Virus record (IMG/VR): IMGVR_UViG_3300044632_001398 | Location: 1-64,000 of that record | DNA from: a virus | Length of the DNA stretch: 64,000 bases | Reading direction: 5' to 3' (one strand) | Position numbers and translations under genes: made by a program | The notes under the pieces: generated by a model | Seen by the model: the letters and a program-made list of their open reading frames with translations, nothing else | Told to the model about the DNA's origin: nothing | Databases searched by the model: none | Part shown: positions 59,301-64,000 of the stretch, piece by piece | Numbering within the stretch: position 1 is the stretch's first letter | Layout of the letters: every line of letters starts with the position of its first letter

Positions 59301-59908
59301 ACTTTATAATAATTCTCTTTTAAATCGTTTTCGTTTATAAATTCTTTTTTTCTCATAATGACTTGATAACCATTATGTATTATTTCTAAATATTTGTGAT
59401 ATCCGTGATAGAACGCATCGGCACCAACTTTAACTTGGAGATATTGTGCCTGTTCTAATCCACCACCGTAATCATCAAATATAATATAACCATTATTTTT
59501 CAAACAGTAAAATGCATTTACCGCATCTTCTAAAACATATTTTGACATATGATTACCATCAATGTAAACAAAGTCTAAAAATTCTTTAGTCTCACCACTA
59601 TGATTAAATGTTTTAAAACTATCGGCGGACTCACCTAAAATATATGTGACCTTATTTTTATATGGTTTTATATTATTCTCAATATATTCGTTGGTGTTAA
59701 TATCCATAATATAATGATGAGAACCATCTATTTTACAAAAATTTTCTAAGATATAAACTGAAGATCCACCATATAATGCACCTATCTCTAAACACACTCT
59801 TGGTTCATTACCATAGTTAGGTAAGAAGTGTTCCCATGCTGGTAAATGGTCTACAAAAAATATTCTCTCATCTGGATATTTGAAGTGATTTGGATATTGA
59901 TAACTCAT
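59297..59908 (-). CDS. Class I SAM methyltransferase (Methyltransf_24-like)
   Basis: 203 residues. RVCLEIGALYGGSSVYILEN is the SAM loop. FLDFVYIDGNHMSKYVLEDA is the I-D-G-x-H motif, and GYIIFDDYGGGLEQAQYLQV follows. Typical of sugar or small-molecule O-methyltransferases. Overlaps the epimerase by 4 nt. Confidence 0.76.
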   Translation of the reverse strand: MSYQYPNHFKYPDERIFFVDHLPAWEHFLPNYGNEPRVCLEIGALYGGSSVYILENFCKIDGSHHYIMDINTNEYIENNIKPYKNKVTYILGESADSFKTFNHSGETKEFLDFVYIDGNHMSKYVLEDAVNAFYCLKNNGYIIFDDYGGGLEQAQYLQVKVGADAFYHGYHKYLEIIHNGYQVIMRKKEFINENDLKENYYKV

Positions 59909-59923
59909 AATATATTATAGTAA

Positions 59924-60349
59924 TTATTTTATTTTTGTTTTTAAAATAGTCGTTGAAATTCCCTCAGTATATGGAATATAAATTAATAAAATGTTATTTT
60001 CGTCTAACCATTCTTGAGTGAAATTCATTTGTTTGTAATAATCTTTTTTCGCCCAATCTGAACCAATAACAACAAAATCAGGATTCACGGATAAAATCGT
60101 TGGCTTTGAGTCCTCACCTTCAGAGTTAGGTATAATTTTATCAACATACTTACATGATTCTAACATTTTTTTTCTACCCTCATATGATATTATTGGTTTT
60201 GATTTTTTATATCGTTCAATAAACTCATCGGTGTTTAATGAAACAATAACATAATCACCTATTTTTTTACAATTTTTTAAAAAATTCACATGACCAGGGT
60301 GAAATAAATCAAATGTCCCTCCTGTATAAACTATTTTCTGTTTCTCCAT
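59924..60349 (-). CDS. Cytidylyltransferase-like protein (TagD / heptose-nucleotidyltransferase type)
   Basis: 141 residues. IVYTGGTFDLFHPGHVNFLK has the H-x-G-H motif; GDYVIVSLNTDEFIERYKKS, ISYEGRKKMLESCKYVDKII and the closing TEGISTTILKTKI complete a glycerol-3-phosphate-cytidylyltransferase-size enzyme. The end (EGISTT) also resembles the nucleotidyltransferase half of HldE, which makes ADP-heptose. That would suit the heptosyltransferase-like protein at 51338. CDP-polyol synthesis is the alternative. Confidence 0.78.
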   Translation of the reverse strand: MEKQKIVYTGGTFDLFHPGHVNFLKNCKKIGDYVIVSLNTDEFIERYKKSKPIISYEGRKKMLESCKYVDKIIPNSEGEDSKPTILSVNPDFVVIGSDWAKKDYYKQMNFTQEWLDENNILLIYIPYTEGISTTILKTKIK

Positions 60350-61005
60350 TTTTTAACTATTTCGGTTTTTATTGACTCTATATCAGTATTTGGACTTACA
60401 CAATTGGAATTTGTATAAAATGGTACAACATTATTTAATATATTTTCATGTGTAAAAACAATACCTAAAAGTCGTTCCATGGATTCCGATTCACTTTTAT
60501 TTGTTGGTAAAATATTACTAACACCATTTAGATGTAAAATATCTAACACATTCCTTGATATTAAAAAAGAATTAAATTGTATCATTTTAAATCCACTATT
60601 TAAGTATCTATATTTTGTTGTACTTAATTTTTCTTTAACCCACTCTTTATGTAGATATGTTGTGTGAGCCCAATCGTCACAAAAGTTAATTGGTTTAAAA
60701 TCTAAATTTTTATACTTTTCTAATGAATCTGTCAAATACATTGAATCTTGTAAAAAAACATACTTCTCGTCATAAAAATTTTTATATACATGCCACATCC
60801 CACCAGATTCGTAATTTACATTTGAAATATCACAAACAATTACATTTTTCATTTCTAAATCTGAAAAGTGTGACTTGTCACTTGAACATGAATCTACAAC
60901 CACTATTTTATCATTCGGATGAAATTTTTGAATACTATCTATACAACAAAATAAATCTGTTTTATGTATATCAGATTCACATTTACTTACAATACTAAAA
61001 ATCAT
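60331..61005 (-). CDS. Putative GT-A glycosyltransferase
   Basis: 224 residues. IFSIVSKCESDIHKTDLFCC, DKIVVVDSCSSDKSHF and NYESGGMWHVYKNFYDEKYV, then FLQDSMYLTDSLEKY, resemble the GT-A opening with a D-S-M in place of D-x-D. NSGFKMIQFNSFLISRNVLD fits an acceptor loop. No firm family. It overlaps the cytidylyltransferase by 19 nt. Confidence 0.55.
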   Translation of the reverse strand: MIFSIVSKCESDIHKTDLFCCIDSIQKFHPNDKIVVVDSCSSDKSHFSDLEMKNVIVCDISNVNYESGGMWHVYKNFYDEKYVFLQDSMYLTDSLEKYKNLDFKPINFCDDWAHTTYLHKEWVKEKLSTTKYRYLNSGFKMIQFNSFLISRNVLDILHLNGVSNILPTNKSESESMERLLGIVFTHENILNNVVPFYTNSNCVSPNTDIESIKTEIVKKWRNRK

Positions 61006-61007
61006 TT

Positions 61008-61628
61008 TTAAATTTTTGAATAATAATTATTTTGTTTTTCCTGACGTTCAATTGTCTTATGGTGTTGAATACAATATTCTTCATCTAACGGTAACGATGA
61101 AAATTTCTGACCACCAACTATTCGTTCATGAACTTTACCGTACCAACTCATTCCTTTACGATATATACGTCCTTGAGCATCTGGAAAGTTTACCCACCCT
61201 TTATCATTAATACTCCATCCCCATTTGTTTATGTGTTCTTGTGTTATACCGTTTACCGTATTAATACGAGGAACAAATATTAAATCAACCTTAGGATTTA
61301 ATTCCAGTATTGTATTAAGATTTTTAACAACATGTTCACTAATCATTTCGTCAGCATCTAATTGATATATGTAATCACCCGTACAATATTCATTCAATTT
61401 GTTTTTCCAATCGGCAAAGTTTCCTTCAAATCCAAATCCCCTCCACGTTTGTACGTTAGGTTTAATATTATAAGGTAATAGAAAATCTAATATTTCAGGA
61501 TTGCCGTTCTTCTCATCATATAAGATTACAATTTCATCTTGTATTCTTTTATGTTCCAAAATAAATGGAACTAATCTTTTAATTTCTTCCAGTTCATTAC
61601 AAACTGTTATTGCAAAACTTATTTTCAT
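61008..61628 (-). CDS. GT2 family glycosyltransferase
   Basis: 206 residues from the ATG at 61628 (MKISFAITVCNELEEIKRLV), right after the preceding stop; an in-frame start 7 codons earlier would overlap that gene. ITVCNELEEIKRLVPFILEH, CTGDYIYQLDADEMISEHVV with D-A-D, and IYRKGMSWYGKVHERIVGG (WxxxxHE, like LPS core GT2 enzymes) support the call. Confidence 0.78.
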   Translation of the reverse strand: MKISFAITVCNELEEIKRLVPFILEHKRIQDEIVILYDEKNGNPEILDFLLPYNIKPNVQTWRGFGFEGNFADWKNKLNEYCTGDYIYQLDADEMISEHVVKNLNTILELNPKVDLIFVPRINTVNGITQEHINKWGWSINDKGWVNFPDAQGRIYRKGMSWYGKVHERIVGGQKFSSLPLDEEYCIQHHKTIERQEKQNNYYSKI

Positions 61629-61629
61629 A

Positions 61630-61869
61630 TTATGCTCTTTGTCCTCCATTCCAATCTGTTGTTATTTGTCTGACTATATTTTCATCTATTTCTCTTGCAA
61701 TTTCTTCTGACAACATTCTTGTTAATTCAATTTCAGTATTTAATCCTATATTCGTAATTAATTCATCTGCCAAATCAGGTCTCCATTGTGCTCGTAGTGT
61801 CCTAACGATATTTTGAATACCTTCTGATTGAATTGTTATCCCATGAAAAAATCTAAACTCTCTAATCAT
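61630..61869 (-). CDS. Small conserved-type phage protein, possibly structural
   Basis: 79 residues from the ATG at 61869 (MIREFRFFHGITIQSEGIQN), overlapping the upstream stop by 8 nt. WRPDLADELITNIGLNTEIE and LTRMLSEEIAREIDENIVRQ read like a helical segment. The 'LT-x-x-LS-x-EI-x-x-EID' pattern recalls a stretch of T4-type major capsid proteins, but the rest does not fit, so I only note the similarity. It is an unexpected gene among glycan enzymes. Confidence 0.5.
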   Translation of the reverse strand: MIREFRFFHGITIQSEGIQNIVRTLRAQWRPDLADELITNIGLNTEIELTRMLSEEIAREIDENIVRQITTDWNGGQRA

Positions 61870-62098
61870 TTTCTCTTTCTCTTGCGAATAATTTAAATAC
61901 TTTACCGTTATCATTGAACGTCATTTCCGCATTGTTAGTCGGATTTAAACGGATACTACATTCATTAGGACCATTGGCAAAAACGACAGGTTCCTCATCA
62001 CCAAATTGAAAACAAAATTCAACATCTGAAGGTTCAAATGCGACCGGAGTAAAATATAATCTTGGTGTTTCATCACCTTTAAAAAATTTAAAATCCAT
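61862..62098 (-). CDS. Small hypothetical phage protein
   Basis: 78 residues, MDFKFFKGDETPRLYFTPVA...KLFARERE, beta-rich and acidic. It overlaps both neighbours (8 nt and 1 nt), so it is translationally coupled. Together with the next small gene it forms a pair with a structural flavour inside the glycan operon. No family recognised. Confidence 0.5.
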   Translation of the reverse strand: MDFKFFKGDETPRLYFTPVAFEPSDVEFCFQFGDEEPVVFANGPNECSIRLNPTNNAEMTFNDNGKVFKLFAREREND

Positions 62099-62637
62099 TA
62101 CGGTTTTTTAATGATTAAAAGTTTATTATTACATTCTAATTTAAATTCCAAATCACCATTTTTGAATTGTTCTATTGTTAAATGACTATCATGTGCATGT
62201 ACATCCTCTATAATATAATAACCACCTGATTTTACATGTTTATATAGTGTGTTAAATGTTATCATTTGATGGTTATGTAAATGACTACCGTCATCAATAA
62301 TAATATCGTATTCGCTACCAAATTTTTCAATTGCATTATTTAAATCGTCCATACTTCCTTGGTCACCTTTAAATGTATGTATCTTTTCATCGTCAAATCT
62401 TGAACAATCTTTGATATCAAAACCAACGAAAAATAAATCGTTGAAATACTCGCTCCATAAATGAACTGATGAGTTCAAATATCTTGGGTCGTTAATACCA
62501 ATTTCAAAAAGTCTAATGTGTTTTTCTCTATACTCATTAAACAATTCATCATAAAGTAATGTGTATGAATGTTTTTCAAAATGTTCGGTACCTTTATCAA
62601 TACCTAGTCTGTTCGCTATCTCTGTTAAATTTGTCAT
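62098..62637 (-). CDS. Sugar O-methyltransferase-like (MycE/macrocin-O-MT type)
   Basis: 179 residues. IANRLGIDKGTEHFEKHSYT then LYDELF and IRLFEIGINDPRYLNSSVHL is the opening of MycE/TylE-type enzymes. FGSEYDIIIDDGSHLHNHQM gives the I-D-D-G-S-H metal/catalytic motif; YVKSGGYYIIEDVH-like sequence follows. MycE and macrocin methyltransferases act on hydroxyls of deoxysugars already attached to an aglycone. The protein is shorter than those but complete in the catalytic core. Confidence 0.75.
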   Translation of the reverse strand: MTNLTEIANRLGIDKGTEHFEKHSYTLLYDELFNEYREKHIRLFEIGINDPRYLNSSVHLWSEYFNDLFFVGFDIKDCSRFDDEKIHTFKGDQGSMDDLNNAIEKFGSEYDIIIDDGSHLHNHQMITFNTLYKHVKSGGYYIIEDVHAHDSHLTIEQFKNGDLEFKLECNNKLLIIKKP

Positions 62638-62640
62638 ATA

Positions 62641-63891
62641 TTATATTTTAAATAAACTTGGTAATACTAAATTAGTATATTCAGGTATTTTTACCTTAGG
62701 TTCTAAAATAGATTTAAATTTTTTAGTCATTTCATCTAAAGAAAAATTTGTTTCGTTTTCTTCTTTTAATGATTTAGATTTTTCCAACATAGAGTCATAT
62801 TCATTAACCACTAATCTCAAAACAGAAACAACTTCATCATAATTTGCGGTAAACCATTTAGAACCTTTAATAATGAAAGAATCTATTGAACTTTCATGAA
62901 CATCAGTCAACGTACCACCAATCATTACAGATTTATCCATGGGTAAAAAATCTTTATGACCAGACCAATTGGAAGCAATCACAGGTTTACCTGTCATTGT
63001 GAATTCAAGTAATGGTCTACCAAATCCCTCACCCTTAGTTATACTAACCATAGATTTAATTTTGGGGTGATTATATAAATCATTCATTTCTTTGTTTGTT
63101 AATTCACCGAACAAAAGATATATAGATGGTGGGTTTTCAATATCACCAACAATCTCTTTGATTCTTTTTCTAAAATTTTCTCTTTCTTTTACTGAGAAAT
63201 TCGCTGAAGAAGTTTTCAAAACTAATGCCGGTTTATCAGATTCATTTTTAAAAGCCTCAACAAAACATCTTATTAACATACCCACATCTTTTCTGTCTTG
63301 TCCTAAATTACCTTTTAACCAATGACCAACAAAAAGATATGCAAAATTTTCCTTAATATCTAATTTAAAGTCATCATTTATTTTATCGTTATAAATTGAT
63401 GTATCAACTCCTTCAAACAAAACCTCAATTGGTTTTTCAATTTTATGTTGTTTTACAATCACATTTGTTTTACTATCCTTTTCAGTGTATACTGTATTAG
63501 TTAATATTTCTTTAGAAAAATTAGATGTTGTAATAATCAAATCCATTTTATTACAACCATCAATCCATTCTTTAGGCGCAACTGTAGTTTCAATACCTGC
63601 GGTTATACCAATATTTAACTTACCAAATCTTTGAAATTCATTCGGTACAGTAACTTGAATATAAACTTCTGGTAATCCCTGAAATTCATTTACAATATTA
63701 CTTTCAATCCATTTATGGAAAAGATTATCACCTTCAAGTGCGGTTAATGGTGTACTCCCCCAACCACAACTATCAATACTAATGTCAAACATATCCATTT
63801 TATATAGTGACTCTAATAAGTCTCTTGAATGTGAACCATATCCACTTCTTGTTTTAACGGGACCTCTAAATAATAATTTCGGTTTATTCAT
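62641..63891 (-). CDS. GT4/GT1-type glycosyltransferase
   Basis: 416 residues. LLFRGPVKTRSGYGSHSRDL is the N-terminal Rossmann start with acceptor loop, and ILFEGVDTSIYNDK-like sequence (VLFEGVDTSIYNDKINDDFK) the linker. FAYLFVGHWLKGNLGQDRKD opens the donor domain, and SITKGEGFGRPLLEFTMTGK then PVIASNWSGHKDFLPMDKSV supplies the E-x(7)-E region. A GT-B enzyme using a nucleotide sugar. Confidence 0.82.
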   Translation of the reverse strand: MNKPKLLFRGPVKTRSGYGSHSRDLLESLYKMDMFDISIDSCGWGSTPLTALEGDNLFHKWIESNIVNEFQGLPEVYIQVTVPNEFQRFGKLNIGITAGIETTVAPKEWIDGCNKMDLIITTSNFSKEILTNTVYTEKDSKTNVIVKQHKIEKPIEVLFEGVDTSIYNDKINDDFKLDIKENFAYLFVGHWLKGNLGQDRKDVGMLIRCFVEAFKNESDKPALVLKTSSANFSVKERENFRKRIKEIVGDIENPPSIYLLFGELTNKEMNDLYNHPKIKSMVSITKGEGFGRPLLEFTMTGKPVIASNWSGHKDFLPMDKSVMIGGTLTDVHESSIDSFIIKGSKWFTANYDEVVSVLRLVVNEYDSMLEKSKSLKEENETNFSLDEMTKKFKSILEPKVKIPEYTNLVLPSLFKI

Positions 63892-63892
63892 G

Positions 63893-64000
63893 TTATACTA
63901 TCTTATATAAATCAAATCTTTTTTTAGGACTAAAATTATCAATTGCTTGATTAATTCCTTCTGTCATTTTTTCACACATAATTGTAGATGATAAATTTTT
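63893..64000 (-). CDS. 3' end of a gene cut by the window edge
   Basis: A minus-strand frame is open from the window edge to a stop at 63893-63895. It reads ...MCEKMTEGINQAIDNFSPKK then RFDLYKIV, immediately upstream of the GT4 start. Too short to name, but the tight spacing and direction place it in the same operon. Confidence 0.6.
   Translation of the reverse strand, partial: KNLSSTIMCEKMTEGINQAIDNFSPKKRFDLYKIV

Noticed and set aside
1-64000. Bacterial capsule locus or prophage rather than a lytic phage genome
   Set aside because: No integrase, transporter, polymerase (Wzy/Wzx) or housekeeping gene is seen, and fibre genes with S74 and C1q/LamG tips interleave with the enzymes. A bacterial origin cannot be fully excluded without flanking sequence.
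1-64000. tRNA genes, insertion sequences, diversity-generating retroelement
   Set aside because: No cloverleaf, transposase or reverse transcriptase was noticed on reading; a dedicated scan was not possible.

Overview
The window looks like part of a large tailed-phage genome (Caudoviricetes, probably an environmental T4-like or jumbo phage). It is AT-rich and densely packed, with genes in long same-strand runs whose stops and starts overlap (ATGA, TAATG). It carries fibre proteins typical of marine phages: Gly-Thr-Ser repeats, a Peptidase_S74 chaperone tail, and C1q and LamG receptor-type domains. No capsid, portal, terminase, replication, integrase or tRNA gene was recognised. Start codons are preceded by A/T-rich sequence rather than a purine Shine-Dalgarno motif. 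That pattern is usual in Bacteroidetes, so a flavobacterial host is plausible (inference).

Layout. 1-7965 (+): virion adhesion genes, namely a Pro/Thr-repeat protein, a large fibre, and a series of small fibre-tip proteins with a shared MP-type N-terminus and swapped C-terminal modules. 7990-20243 (+): methyltransferase, glycosyltransferases (two GT7-type enzymes with a LamG domain inserted inside the catalytic domain), LamG plus 'twitch' radical SAM proteins, a GT-B-like enzyme and an SGNH hydrolase. 20272-28984 (-): nucleotide-sugar operon with epimerases/dehydratases, an RmlC-like cupin, a split minimal TPP-dependent E1 alpha/beta pair, an SDR fused to a 2OG-Fe(II) oxygenase, two SGNH proteins and a GT-B-like protein. 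29046-39816 (+): more GT-B-like paralogues, a UDP-glucose dehydrogenase homologue, five consecutive SGNH-like proteins, a DUF5672 protein and a carbamoyltransferase. 39851-42465 (+): an APS-kinase / nucleotidylyltransferase / DUF2061 sulfate-activation-like trio and an ATP-grasp/Hint-like protein with a Cys-rich tail. 42506-48554 (+): zinc-binding protein, SET domain protein, five 2OG oxygenases, two sulfotransferases, methyltransferase, GNAT, and several gene stubs. 48598-55071 (+): a three-domain GT4/GT-A/FkbM enzyme, a heptosyltransferase resembling autotransporter O-heptosyltransferases, and a second TSG-repeat fibre with an S74 tail. 55110-56185 (+) and 56182-64000 (-): further glycosyltransferases, methyltransferases, an epimerase and a cytidylyltransferase.

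Taken together, most of the window is a phage-borne glycan synthesis and decoration factory. It makes activated sugars, transfers them, and then adds methyl, carbamoyl, sulfate and hydroxyl groups, with possible acyl turnover by SGNH enzymes. The glycosylation genes interleave with Ser/Thr/Gly- and Pro/Thr-repeat fibre genes. My leading hypothesis is that the phage glycosylates, hydroxylates and sulfates its own fibres or a capsule-like virion coat. Altering the host surface glycan is the main alternative. All functional statements come from motif reading; no database search was run.
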